From Granulicella sp. L60 (GTDB lineage Bacteria > Acidobacteriota > Terriglobia > Terriglobales > Acidobacteriaceae), in NCBI RefSeq assembly GCF_009765825.1, contig NZ_LMUR01000011.1, positions 62,001-126,000 of the forward strand: 64,000 nt of DNA, read 5' to 3'. Each line of letters opens with the position of its first letter. Within the stretch, counting starts at the first letter, position 1. A program made the translations under genes and the position numbers. Below the pieces are notes generated by a model. It saw only the letters and a program-made list of their open reading frames with translations, did no database searches and was not told where the DNA came from. Of this stretch, positions 42,586 to 52,216 are shown piece after piece.

Positions 42586-44112
42586 TTAGTAGATTTGTGG
42601 CCGATCAAGCGGAAGCTGGACCTGAAAGCAGGTAGCCTGCGGAGCCGATTGCATCGAGATTGATCCGAAGTGCTTACTTACGATTCGTCGGGCTGTATCC
42701 AGACCGAGGCCAAGACCTTGCCCGAGAGGTTTGGTTGTGAAGAATGGCTCAAAGATGCGTGAGGAAAGTACAGGATCGATTTCCGTACCGTCATCCCAAA
42801 TCTCGACGAAGGCCATCTCTCCCTTCAGCCTGGAACTTACTTTTAGAGTGCCCCGGCCCTTCGTGGCGTCGATGGCGTTTTCTATCAGAGCTGTCCATAC
42901 TTGACTAAGTTCTGCACCGTAGGCGGTAATCGTCGTCAGAGACGAATCGTAATCTCGTAAGACCACCATGTCATGCATTCGCGGATGAAGGAGTGCCAGA
43001 GTGTTCTCCACCGATTGAACCAGGTCAATCTCCTGAATTGGAGCCTGGTCCATATAGGAGTAGTCCTTGATCGCGCTTATGATGCTGAAGATTCGCCCTG
43101 ATGAATCAGAGATCGCAGCGACCATGCTGCGGCTGTCCAGCGAAGTTGCGAAGCTTGTAAGAGCGGCTGGCAGGCTTGCAGGACTGATCAAAGAGGCCAA
43201 CTCATCGAGCTGGTCGATCCGCATCTTCGCTTCTGCGAGTGCTGGCGCCACGGACCAGGCGGCGGTAACCTGATGCTTCTCCAGCCAGTCGATGAACTCG
43301 TCCTCACGGTCGTTGTCCAACAAGGAGCCTTCAGCATCCGTGCCTGCGGGAACTTCTTTCTTGATTGCCTCTAAGGATCTCGCGGTCCACTCGATATAAC
43401 TTGCCAGCTCTTCGTCGGAGCGGAAGAGACGGCCCAAGCTACACAACTCCTTGATCCGGTCGATCTTCGATGACAAGCTGAATGCAGCTCGCTGGGCCGC
43501 AGCCGCGGGATTGTTCAGTTCGTGGGAGAGGTTAGCGGCCAGCTTACCCAAGGCTATGAGCTTTTCCGCCTGTAGATCGGCGCGGCTGAAGTCTCGCACT
43601 CGATCGAGCAAGATTGACACACAAAGCTGAGCCAGTGAAGGTATCGCGAGAAGCATAGCGGGGAATTCGTCCTCGTGGAAATCGAGTATCCAGAGGGAAC
43701 CTGAGCTGGAACCCTCTGCGCCCCAGGACGTCATCCGGGAGAACGGGAGCTTCCCGGTGATCTGACCCGTGCGGCCGATGAACAGGCTGATTGAGCCTGA
43801 ATTGCGGCGGTGGACGTAGATTTCTCCTTTGAGGATGATGTTGAGATGGTGAGCAGGCTCGCCTTGTCGGAAGACGATGACCCGGTTCTCTGCGACTCGC
43901 TCACGACCGTGCGAGGCGAGCCAGTGATATTCGTGGTCGGCGAGCCCGTGAAGCGCGTCAATGCTGCGAAGCGCTGCAATGATATCGGGTATTGACGTAG
44001 GATTCGTTGGCGCAACCGCGCTCAGCAGATTGCTCGCAGGGATTGCCGACCCGGGGAGATCTTCAGACGCGCTCGAAGTTTCGTCACTCGAGTCTTCGAT
44101 TTGACTGGCCAT
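42586..44112 (-). CDS. Sensor histidine kinase with N-terminal cyclic-nucleotide-binding-like domain
   Basis: A 508-residue kinase. Residues about 55-180 form a CRP-like domain (HWLASHGRERVAENRVIVFR, NIILKGEIYVHRR). A dimerisation box follows with phospho-acceptor H197 (KLAANLSHELNNPAAAAQRA). The ATP-binding domain has N box IENAIDATKG, G1 VEIWDDGTEI, F/G2 FEPFFTTKPLGQGLGLGLDT. No transmembrane helix is present, so it senses a cytosolic signal through the CRP fold. ATG 44112 is set by GAAGGAGG. No response regulator is adjacent. Confidence 0.9.
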   Translation of the reverse strand: MASQIEDSSDETSSASEDLPGSAIPASNLLSAVAPTNPTSIPDIIAALRSIDALHGLADHEYHWLASHGRERVAENRVIVFRQGEPAHHLNIILKGEIYVHRRNSGSISLFIGRTGQITGKLPFSRMTSWGAEGSSSGSLWILDFHEDEFPAMLLAIPSLAQLCVSILLDRVRDFSRADLQAEKLIALGKLAANLSHELNNPAAAAQRAAFSLSSKIDRIKELCSLGRLFRSDEELASYIEWTARSLEAIKKEVPAGTDAEGSLLDNDREDEFIDWLEKHQVTAAWSVAPALAEAKMRIDQLDELASLISPASLPAALTSFATSLDSRSMVAAISDSSGRIFSIISAIKDYSYMDQAPIQEIDLVQSVENTLALLHPRMHDMVVLRDYDSSLTTITAYGAELSQVWTALIENAIDATKGRGTLKVSSRLKGEMAFVEIWDDGTEIDPVLSSRIFEPFFTTKPLGQGLGLGLDTARRIVSKHFGSISMQSAPQATCFQVQLPLDRPQIY

Positions 44113-44202
44113 ATGCCTCCTTCTCATTGCAATCTAATGGTAGCTAGGTACTCGGCGAACCAAAGGGGAAAGAGTACCTCTGACTCGCCGAGCAATTTGC
44201 GT

Positions 44203-45027
44203 TTACGACTTTATGAATTCGAGAAGATCGGCATTGATCTGGTCTGCATGCGTGGTCGGCATCCCATGCGGCAGACCTTTGTAGACCTTCAACGTGCCGT
44301 TCTTCAAGAGTTTGGCGGCCAGCGGGCCTGAGTCGGCGAACGGCACGATCTGGTCGTCCTCGCTATGCATTACCAACACCGGAACAGTGATCTTTTTGAG
44401 GTCTTCGGTGAGGTCGGTCTCCGACAAAGCTTTGATGCAGTCATATTGGGCCTTGGTGCCACCCATCATTCCCTGGCGCCACCAGTTATCGATCACCCCT
44501 TGCGAAACCTTCGCGCCGGGGCGATTGAAACCGTAAAAGGGGCCCTCGGGGACATCGCGGTAGAACTGAGCGCGGTTAGCCATGCCGGCGCGAAAGCCAT
44601 CGAAGAACTCGATGGGCAGGCCACCCGGATTTGACGCTGACTTAATCATGACCGGAGTGATGGCGCTGATCAGGACTGCCTTGGCGACGCGACCGCCGCC
44701 TCCGTACTGGGCGACATAGCGTGCCACTTCGCCGCCGCCGGTCGAGTGGCCGACGTGGATCGCGTCTTTCAGATCGAGATGCTCTACCAGGGCGGCGCTG
44801 TCGGCCGCATAGGTGTCCATGTCGTTGCCGAGATCGGTCTGGGTCGACCGGCCATGGCCACGACGGTCATGCGCGATGACGCGGTATCCGCGCAGTCGGA
44901 AGAAAAGCATCTGGCTGTCCCAATCGTCCGCGCTGAGCGGCCAGCCGTGGTGGAACACGATCGGCTGACCTGTTCCCCAATCCTTGTAGTAGATCTCTGT
45001 ACCGTCTTTCACTGTGATGCTGCTCAT
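44203..45027 (-). CDS. Alpha/beta hydrolase (non-heme chloroperoxidase-like)
   Basis: A 274-residue alpha/beta hydrolase close to cofactor-free haloperoxidases/esterases. It has the oxyanion region [15 protein letters not shown], the HDRRGHGRS strand, nucleophile elbow GHSTGGGE, the acid in [14 protein letters not shown] and the catalytic histidine in [13 protein letters not shown]. Such enzymes hydrolyse esters or, in vitro, form peracids. No signal peptide is seen. AGGAGAATG precedes ATG 45027. Confidence 0.9.
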   Translation of the reverse strand: MSSITVKDGTEIYYKDWGTGQPIVFHHGWPLSADDWDSQMLFFRLRGYRVIAHDRRGHGRSTQTDLGNDMDTYAADSAALVEHLDLKDAIHVGHSTGGGEVARYVAQYGGGGRVAKAVLISAITPVMIKSASNPGGLPIEFFDGFRAGMANRAQFYRDVPEGPFYGFNRPGAKVSQGVIDNWWRQGMMGGTKAQYDCIKALSETDLTEDLKKITVPVLVMHSEDDQIVPFADSGPLAAKLLKNGTLKVYKGLPHGMPTTHADQINADLLEFIKS

Positions 45028-45562
45028 GAGTCATTCTCCTGTCGGGTTGTGTGCTCTTGTTCGTTAATAGCCGGATACATAATTCTCTACCGTCGCTATA
45101 GTGAACGCCGGGTGAGTTGACGATAACAGGGACTGATGGAACGTGGCTTAGGATCCGATCTTCGGTTCAGTCCTCGGAAACGCGCGTAGCGGAAGTGACG
45201 GGAATAACCTTTTTGTTGTTCGATGAGTGACTCGGCCTGGAGTAGTCAATTGACCCGCTCCCGTAATGAACGGGTGCCGCCACACTAATTCAGTTTGCTT
45301 TACACCCAAATCCTATTGCACTCTCCCGACGCATCACCATTGTGTATTCGTCAACGGCGGTGCGCGGCATAACCCACGTAAAAGATCTGCGAGGTGATTG
45401 GCCCATACGCCGCGGCAGCAACTCGTCATAGTCGCCGGACTGGAATAGTCGTCGGCCGGGTGGCTTATTGCATGGAAGTAAAAAGAATGTCAAATGGCTT
45501 GCCTTCGATAGACGACTAAATTAGTCTCATATCAATAAGGACCGTTTAGGTCCCATATAGAT
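45028..45562. other. Intergenic region with no supported gene
   Basis: About 535 bp between the hydrolase and the multicopper oxidase. It contains only short, unsupported frames. A small GGACC-GTTTA-GGTCC hairpin lies at 45539-45553 just before the oxidase frame. The promoters of both divergent genes must lie here, but I do not see clear elements. Confidence 0.5.
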
Positions 45563-48214
45563 GTGCAGTCTATTTTTGGATTGACTTTTTGGAGAGCTTC
45601 TGTGTCTCAGATATATTTTTGTGGGAAAAATGCCACGTTCGCTACTGTGAAGAGAGCATTTTCTCATCGATTGAGCTGTTTTGTGCTGCTCTTGGTTGTT
45701 GTCTTAGCCTATGTCTCCGGGGAGGCAGCTTATGGCCAGAGTCGCATGGGGCGTGGGGCAATATCAGCGCAAGACATCCAAAAACTGGCGGTTGGACCGC
45801 TCGCTTTGTCCGCTGTCGCGACATGTCCTGACCTCTCAGACGGTTCGACCGTAGCGGCTCCTGCCAACCTTTTCAGTCAGAACGGTATTCTCGAAGTCAC
45901 TCTCAACCTTCAGACAGACGTTGACTCCGCTGGGCGGCAGCGATACTGCTACGTGACGAGCGATGGTCTCATCTCACCCACGCTGCGGGTCAATCCGGGC
46001 GATACGCTCCTGATTCACTTTTACAACCAGCTGCCTGCAGGACTGGCTCCAGTCGTTCCCGAGGTCATGCCGAATATGGCACCCATGGCGGGCGCCTCGT
46101 CCAAAGGCGTGTCTGCGGGCATGCAGGTGACGCTGCATGACAGTAGCAGCAGTTCGCCCTGCGACGGTGGAGCTATGTCTGCTTCGGTGAGCAATCTCCA
46201 CTTCCACGGACTGAACGTAAGCCCTGTCTGCCACTCCGACGAGGTCGTCAATACGCTGGTGCAGCCGGGGCAGGAGTTCGATTATTCCGTACAGATTCCG
46301 ACGAATGAGCCGTCCGGTCTCTATTGGTATCACCCTCACCCGCATGGCTTCAGCGAAGGCCAGGTGCAGGGCGGAGCGACTGGCGCGATCATTGTTGAAG
46401 GAATCCAGCAGGCCAACACGTCATTGGTCGGTCTGCCTGAGCAGACACTGGTTCTGCGGGATCTCCTCGTTCCACTCTCCGAACAAAACGATACGAACGT
46501 TCCTGCCTGGGATATCTCGCTCGATAATGTTCCCGTCAGCTTTCCCTCTTATACCCCTGCGATTCTGCCGGTTGCACCTGGCCAGCAGCAGCTCTGGCGC
46601 GTTCTGAACTCAGCGGCAGACACGATCTTCAATCTGCAATACGTCGTGGCCGGCACAGCGCAGCAGCTTACTGTCGTTGCGATCGACGGCGTGCCGATTA
46701 CGAGCGGATCGATTCAGGAGAGCTCTGTGCTTCTACCTCCGGGCAGCCGCGCGGAGTTTGTCGTCACGACTCCCGCGCTCGGACAGAGCGCACAGTTAAT
46801 GACGAACTACGTCAACACCGGCCCCGACGGCGACTACGATCCAACGCGGCCGATTGCGAATGTTGTCGCCAGCACCTCCGCACCTATACTGCCGATCCTG
46901 CAGGCGGTCAGTGCGTCCAGCCCGGCAGCGATCGTGAAGGCGAAGGTGCGACGGTTTTCATCGTTGCCTCAGACCACGCCTGTCGCGCAGCGCAATCTTT
47001 ATTTCTCCGAGCAGCTTCAAGATCCTACCGATCCAAACAGTCCGACGACGTTCTTCATTACACAACAGGGGATGACTCCTGCCGCGTACACGATGGGACA
47101 AGCTCCAAACATCATCGTGCACTCTGGTACCGTCGAGGATTGGGTGATTCAGAATCAAGCCATGGAGGATCACATCTTCCATATTCACCAAATCCACTTT
47201 CAGGTAATGGCGGTGAATGGAGTGCCGGTAGACGATCCGGCGATTCGCGATACCTACGATATCCCCTACTGGACGGGGCAGGGTGCTTATCCGAGCATCA
47301 CGGTGCGGATGGACTTTCGCGATCCCAACATCGTAGGCACCTTCGTCTATCACTGCCATATCCTGCAGCATGAAGACGCAGGCATGATGGGAGCGATCGA
47401 GGTATTACCGGCAGGTGCCGCCTCCGCGATCACCGCAACCGTATCTGCAAGCAATATCACACCGAACGCCAACGTTACTCTCACGGCGAACGTCGTCGAT
47501 GCGGTGACAGGTAGTTTTACGCCCGCCGGCACCGTTCAATTTGAACTGAACGGCATCAACGTTGGCGATCCAGTCGCGCTTGTGAGTGGACACGCCGTCC
47601 TAACGACTCCCGTCACTGGCACCGCTGGAAACAGTAACCTGACCGCCTTCTATCAAGGCGATTCCACTTACGCAGAATCAATCTCTTCAGCACTTCCGAT
47701 CACTATTTCTAGCTTCGCTCTGGCTTCATCCGGAGCCACTGCTGCCGTCGGAGCTGCCGCGCTTGCCAACGTCACCGTCAACGTAGCCGACGGATATACA
47801 ACAGTTATCAACCTTGCCTGCACCATGCCCGCGTCGATGGTTGAGTCAGCTTGCTTCATCGACCCTGGCTCCATGACCGGAACTGGACAAGCCGTACTGA
47901 GGATCAACACCACACCGCCTCACTCTGCTTCGATTCGAAAGATGGATCGTCCTGGTTGGCTGGGTGCAGGCGGCAGCATAAGTCTTGCGGGTCTTCTTCT
48001 GTTCTTCTTTCCCGCTCGCAAGCGCTATCGAAATATGCTGCTCGCTCTTCTCTCTTTCAGCATTCTGTATTTTTCGGTGGGATGCAGCGGCACAGCTGCA
48101 ACATCCAACCCTGGCACCCCGAAGGGAAGCTACACCGTCGTGGTTACAGGGAGCTCCGGCACAGGTTCATCGCAGATACAGACCACGGTCAACGTTCCTA
48201 TCACAATTCAATAG
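45563..48214 (+). CDS. Multicopper oxidase with Ig-like and C-terminal membrane-anchor regions
   Basis: An 883-codon frame, starting at GTG 45563; GTG 45647 is equally or more likely since the signal peptide (KRAFSHRLSCFVLLLVVVLA) begins there. Copper ligands are in SNLHFHGLNV, YWYHPHPHGFS, DHIFHIHQIHF and VYHCHILQHEDAGM (types 1, 2 and 3 sites). An Ig-like domain follows (SASNITPNANVTLTANVVDA, PAGTVQFELNG), then hydrophobic segments near the end and a lipobox-like VGCSG. It probably oxidises metal ions or phenols at the cell surface; the substrate is not determinable. The TonB receptor gene follows in the same direction. Confidence 0.87.
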   Translation: MQSIFGLTFWRASVSQIYFCGKNATFATVKRAFSHRLSCFVLLLVVVLAYVSGEAAYGQSRMGRGAISAQDIQKLAVGPLALSAVATCPDLSDGSTVAAPANLFSQNGILEVTLNLQTDVDSAGRQRYCYVTSDGLISPTLRVNPGDTLLIHFYNQLPAGLAPVVPEVMPNMAPMAGASSKGVSAGMQVTLHDSSSSSPCDGGAMSASVSNLHFHGLNVSPVCHSDEVVNTLVQPGQEFDYSVQIPTNEPSGLYWYHPHPHGFSEGQVQGGATGAIIVEGIQQANTSLVGLPEQTLVLRDLLVPLSEQNDTNVPAWDISLDNVPVSFPSYTPAILPVAPGQQQLWRVLNSAADTIFNLQYVVAGTAQQLTVVAIDGVPITSGSIQESSVLLPPGSRAEFVVTTPALGQSAQLMTNYVNTGPDGDYDPTRPIANVVASTSAPILPILQAVSASSPAAIVKAKVRRFSSLPQTTPVAQRNLYFSEQLQDPTDPNSPTTFFITQQGMTPAAYTMGQAPNIIVHSGTVEDWVIQNQAMEDHIFHIHQIHFQVMAVNGVPVDDPAIRDTYDIPYWTGQGAYPSITVRMDFRDPNIVGTFVYHCHILQHEDAGMMGAIEVLPAGAASAITATVSASNITPNANVTLTANVVDAVTGSFTPAGTVQFELNGINVGDPVALVSGHAVLTTPVTGTAGNSNLTAFYQGDSTYAESISSALPITISSFALASSGATAAVGAAALANVTVNVADGYTTVINLACTMPASMVESACFIDPGSMTGTGQAVLRINTTPPHSASIRKMDRPGWLGAGGSISLAGLLLFFFPARKRYRNMLLALLSFSILYFSVGCSGTAATSNPGTPKGSYTVVVTGSSGTGSSQIQTTVNVPITIQ

Positions 48215-48277
48215 CGGCCTCGTCGAGCACGCGCACAACCACAGATCAACAGAAATTAGAAAAGGGATCGAAGAAAC

Positions 48278-51200
48278 ATGCAGAGCCTAGTCAATACCCT
48301 CGTTCGCACAAGCTTTAGAGCCATCTGCCTTGTTGTTGTGTCATCTTCCGCAATCGCATTGGCCTCCGTCGGCGGAAGTATATCGGGAGTTGTGAAAGAT
48401 CCATCCGGAAGAATCATTCGTAACGCAGACGTCAGTGTTACGCAAACCGAGACTGGTATCTCGCACCATACTCACACCGACTCGAGCGGCTATTACATCC
48501 TGCCCGTTCTTCCGGTCGGCCACTATAGCCTTGCAGTTCGCGCAACAGGCTTCCGCGGGTATGAGATTAAAGATGTCACGCTTGACACTAACGCAGCGCT
48601 CCGTCTGGATGCTGCTCTCGAGATAGGGAGCGTCGAACAGGCCGTCAGTGTGAGTGACGATACGATTCACGTTGAAACGACCAGCACCCAGCTTGGCCAG
48701 GTCATCAGCGGAAGACAGATCACTGCCGTGCCGCTCGATGGCCGCAGCTACACCGATCTCCTCTCGCTTCAGGCTGGCGTAGCACCCGCAACAGCGATCA
48801 CCGCAACCACCGTGCAGGACGTAGGCGCGACCGTGCTCAATCCATCCGGCGATCTCAACCCAGGCAATCTCTCGGTCAACGGCCAGCGAGAGTTCTCCAA
48901 CTTCTTCCTCGTCAATGGCAGTGATGCGGAAGAGGGCGTCAACGCTGGCACCGCCATCATTCCTAACCTCGATTCCATCGAAGAGTTTCGCATTCTCACA
49001 AGCAACTTCGACGCGGAGTATGGGGAGTTCAGCGGCGGACAGATCAGCGTCATCACGAAGTCAGGTACCAACAGCTTTCACGGTAGCGCCTTCGACTTTC
49101 TCCGTAACACCGCACTCGATGCCCGCAACTACTTTTCGCCGACGCGCGGCGCCTTCCGTCAGAACCAATTCGGAGGCACAGTCGGCGGACCGATACGCAA
49201 AGATAAGATCTTCTTCTTCGCCGACTATCAAGGCACACGCCAGACTCAGGGCATCGACACCGGCAACATCAGCGTACCGACTGCCGCCGACCGCACCGGC
49301 AACCTCAGCGATCAGGCAAGCAGCCTCACTAACTCCGTCAGCGGTCCTTACTTCGCAAATCTCCTCTCGCAGAAACTTGGCTACACCGTCGTCTCCGGCG
49401 AACCCTACTATGTGGCAGGATGCACCACCTCTGCACAGTGTGTCTTCCCAAATGCTGTCATTCCGCAGGCCGCGTGGTCGACACCAGCGCAACGAATGCT
49501 TCAGTACATCCCCGCTCCAAACACTGCCAACGGCTTTGCCACCTCCTCGTTCAACCAGATTCTGCGCGACGATAAAGCTGGTCTCCGCGTCGATGGAAAC
49601 ACGCGAGCAGGACTGCTCTCCGCCTACTACTTCATCGACGACTTCAACCTCAACAATCCTTATCCTGTAGCACAGAGCGGAGCGAGCGTACCTGGCTTCA
49701 ATGCGCTTTCTACCGGCCGATCCCAGCTCCTCGCCCTTAGCGATACCAAGAGCTTCAATGCGACCACGGTCAATGAGCTTCACTTTAGCTATATGCGCGA
49801 CGTCAACAACCTCGGCCAGCCTGTAGGCGGCAAGGGCGTCAGTCTCGTCTCCCAGGGTTTTGCCAATGCTGACGGTTCCGCCAGCATCGTTCCGCTCGAT
49901 CCCAAAGGCCAGAGCGTCGAAAATCTCAACTTCAACGGCTTCTCAACTGGTGCTGCGGCTAATCAGCTCATCCAGACTAATAACACCTATCAAGTCACCG
50001 ATACCTTCTCTAAAGTCATCGGCAGCCACGTCCTGAAGTTCGGCGGAGCCTTTCACGCCGACCAGATCAACGCCAATCCCATCGCCCAGTTCAATGGAAG
50101 CTTTAACTTCAACGGCGCTGAAACCGGTGTCGACTTTGCCGACTTCCTCATCGGCGTTCCCAGTCAGTACAACCAGAGCCAGCTCAATCCTTTCTACGCC
50201 CGCAACAAGTACGCTGGCCTCTTCGCACAGGACAGCTGGCGTGCGCTCTCTAACCTCACACTCAACTACGGTCTTCGTTGGGACCGCATCGCACCCTGGT
50301 CGGAGAAGTACAACCAGATCTCTACTTTCGTTCCGGGCGCACAGTCCATCGTCTTCCCCGGAGCGCCTCCGGGTATCCTCTATCCCGGCGACCCCGGCAT
50401 TCCTAACACCCTTTCGCCCATCGACGACCGAGGCTTCGCCCCGCGCGTTGGTCTAGCCTGGTCGCCGCACGCCGACTCCGGTCTCCTCGCAAAGGTCCTG
50501 GGCGATCCCGGCACCACAAGCATTCGCTCCAGCTTCGGCATCTTCTACACCGCAATCGATGCTCTTTCTATTAGTGTGCTCGCCGCCAACGCACCCTACG
50601 GCACAACGTATACGAGCCCGCAATCTCCACTCTTCGCAACGCCGTTTATCAATGCTGCTGACGGCGGTAACAACGGCCAACCCTTCCCGTACACCTTTGC
50701 GCCACTCAACTCTTCGCGCAACAATCCCGATGCAAACATCGATTGGGGTATGTACGAGCCGATCGAAGGCATTCCCGGCTACGACATCCATAACCGCACC
50801 GCATACACCGAAGAGTGGATGCTCTCTGTCGAACGTCAGGCAGGCCCCAATACTGTCTTCACCGCAACCTATGTCGGCAACGAAAGTCATCGTCAGCGCA
50901 TCCTCATTGAACCGAACGCCGGCAATCCCGCTCTCTGTCTCAGCCTCAGCCAGCCCAGCGAGGTTATGCCCGGAACCCTGACGTGTGGTCCCGGCGGCGA
51001 AGATACCGTCTATTTTCCAATCGGTGGAGGTCAGATCAACGGAACCCGTGGTCCCCTCGGCTCCAACTTTGGCAGCAACGCTATGCAGTCGAACATCGGG
51101 CACGCAAACTACAACTCCCTCCAACTCAGCGCCCGCCACACCAGCGGCCGTCTCCAGTTTTCTGCCGCTTATACCTACGGCAAGTCAATGGACCAGTCTT

Positions 51201-51820
51201 CGAACATCGGCGAAGAGGTGAACCCCTTCAACCCCGCGCTCAGCTATGGACTCTCTGCCTTCGACGTGAAACATAACTTTGTCGTTAGCTACGAGTACCA
51301 GCTTCCCTTCGATCAGTTCTTCAAGCCCAGCCGCCTCACCACGGGGTGGTCTGTATCAGGAATCACCCACATCGCCAGTGGCTTTCCTGTCACCATGGTC
51401 AACAACGGCGACAACTCCCTCATCGGAACCAATCCCAACGGCATCAACAACAGCAGCATTGACGAGCCCGACTTTAGCGGCGGTCCACTTCATCTGAATC
51501 ACAATCCCCGTACCAACGGAAACAACTACTTCGACGCCAGCGCCTTCACGATGAATGCTCTCGGTACTCCCGGCACTGCAAAGCGCCGTTTCTTCTATGG
51601 TCCGGGCGCAGATAACTTCGACACCGCGGTCGCCAAAAAGCTCTCGCTCACAGAGTCGAAAAATCTTCTCTTCCGCGTCGAGGCCTTCAATGTCTTCAAC
51701 CACACGCAGTTCGACGGGCCAAGCTCGGTCGACGGCGACATCGGCAGTAACACGTTTGGCCAGGCCATCAGCGCGGCATCTCCACGCATCCTGCAAGCTG
51801 CACTCAAATTGAACTTCTGA
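48278..51820 (+). CDS. Oar-like TonB-dependent receptor with carboxypeptidase-regulatory domain
   Basis: A 1180-residue outer-membrane protein. A signal peptide (VRTSFRAICLVVVSSSAIAL) is followed by a carboxypeptidase-regulatory-like domain (ISGVVKDPSGRIIRNADVSV), the plug (GRQITAVPLDGRSYTDLLSL, DAEYGEFSGGQISVITKSGT) and a long beta-barrel ending in AALKLNF, with a terminal phenylalanine. These large receptors are abundant in acidobacteria and usually import polymers or metal chelates. It lies 63 bp after the multicopper oxidase gene and may share its transcript. No regulator is adjacent. Confidence 0.9.
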   Translation: MQSLVNTLVRTSFRAICLVVVSSSAIALASVGGSISGVVKDPSGRIIRNADVSVTQTETGISHHTHTDSSGYYILPVLPVGHYSLAVRATGFRGYEIKDVTLDTNAALRLDAALEIGSVEQAVSVSDDTIHVETTSTQLGQVISGRQITAVPLDGRSYTDLLSLQAGVAPATAITATTVQDVGATVLNPSGDLNPGNLSVNGQREFSNFFLVNGSDAEEGVNAGTAIIPNLDSIEEFRILTSNFDAEYGEFSGGQISVITKSGTNSFHGSAFDFLRNTALDARNYFSPTRGAFRQNQFGGTVGGPIRKDKIFFFADYQGTRQTQGIDTGNISVPTAADRTGNLSDQASSLTNSVSGPYFANLLSQKLGYTVVSGEPYYVAGCTTSAQCVFPNAVIPQAAWSTPAQRMLQYIPAPNTANGFATSSFNQILRDDKAGLRVDGNTRAGLLSAYYFIDDFNLNNPYPVAQSGASVPGFNALSTGRSQLLALSDTKSFNATTVNELHFSYMRDVNNLGQPVGGKGVSLVSQGFANADGSASIVPLDPKGQSVENLNFNGFSTGAAANQLIQTNNTYQVTDTFSKVIGSHVLKFGGAFHADQINANPIAQFNGSFNFNGAETGVDFADFLIGVPSQYNQSQLNPFYARNKYAGLFAQDSWRALSNLTLNYGLRWDRIAPWSEKYNQISTFVPGAQSIVFPGAPPGILYPGDPGIPNTLSPIDDRGFAPRVGLAWSPHADSGLLAKVLGDPGTTSIRSSFGIFYTAIDALSISVLAANAPYGTTYTSPQSPLFATPFINAADGGNNGQPFPYTFAPLNSSRNNPDANIDWGMYEPIEGIPGYDIHNRTAYTEEWMLSVERQAGPNTVFTATYVGNESHRQRILIEPNAGNPALCLSLSQPSEVMPGTLTCGPGGEDTVYFPIGGGQINGTRGPLGSNFGSNAMQSNIGHANYNSLQLSARHTSGRLQFSAAYTYGKSMDQSSNIGEEVNPFNPALSYGLSAFDVKHNFVVSYEYQLPFDQFFKPSRLTTGWSVSGITHIASGFPVTMVNNGDNSLIGTNPNGINNSSIDEPDFSGGPLHLNHNPRTNGNNYFDASAFTMNALGTPGTAKRRFFYGPGADNFDTAVAKKLSLTESKNLLFRVEAFNVFNHTQFDGPSSVDGDIGSNTFGQAISAASPRILQAALKLNF

Positions 51821-51881
51821 GTCTTGAGACCATAGGCGGCATCTCTTCTGGACAAGAAATATTGAGTCACTAACGAACCCC

Positions 51882-51921
51882 AGACGAGTCGATTGGCGAT
51901 AACAAGCCAATAGGCTCGTCT
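51882..51921. terminator. Strong hairpin between the receptor and metH
   Basis: AGACGAG, then ATTGGC; loop; GCCAAT, then CTCGTCT. Arms at 51882-51888 and 51915-51921, with inner pairs, form a long stem 60 bp past the receptor stop. No T-run follows on either strand, so it may act as an mRNA-stabilising stem and not only a terminator. Confidence 0.55.
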
Positions 51922-52007
51922 TGGCGCTTACGGCTGCGCTCTTTCAATCCTGCATAGCTTTTGAAGCCTGGGCCGCCTGCTCGAAGACGATAACTTCGTG
52001 GTCTAGC

Positions 52008-52216
52008 TATAATAGGAACAGCGTGCCACGGCTGAATGTACAAGACATAAGGCAGGGCGTACAGATGAACCCATGGGGCAGTTCCTCCCGTGCGCCATCG
52101 GTTTCATGCGAACTTTTTCTGCAGGCCTACCCGCGCCATGATGTGGTTGAGAGACCACTGCGGAGGGTATCCCTGTTATTGCCCGCATTGCGATGCATAA
52201 GACAGCCAGGGGAAAA
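52008..52216 (+). promoter_or_regulatory. Candidate metH promoter and structured 5' leader
   Basis: TATAAT at 52008-52013 is a consensus -10, with a weak -35 (AGACGA) 17 bp upstream, so transcripts would carry a leader of about 200 nt. AGGAAC near 52015 can pair with GTTCCT near 52083, enclosing further possible pairing. Cobalamin, SAM-I and SAH riboswitch core motifs were looked for and not found by eye. Confidence 0.35.

Noticed and set aside
49061..49783. 240-aa frame antisense to the Oar-like receptor
   Set aside because: It follows the opposite strand of a well-supported gene, has valine/alanine/glutamate bias typical of antisense shadows and no family.
51836..52216. Known riboswitch (cobalamin, SAM-I, SAH) before metH
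   Set aside because: The conserved cores of these classes were not found by eye; only unspecific pairing is visible.
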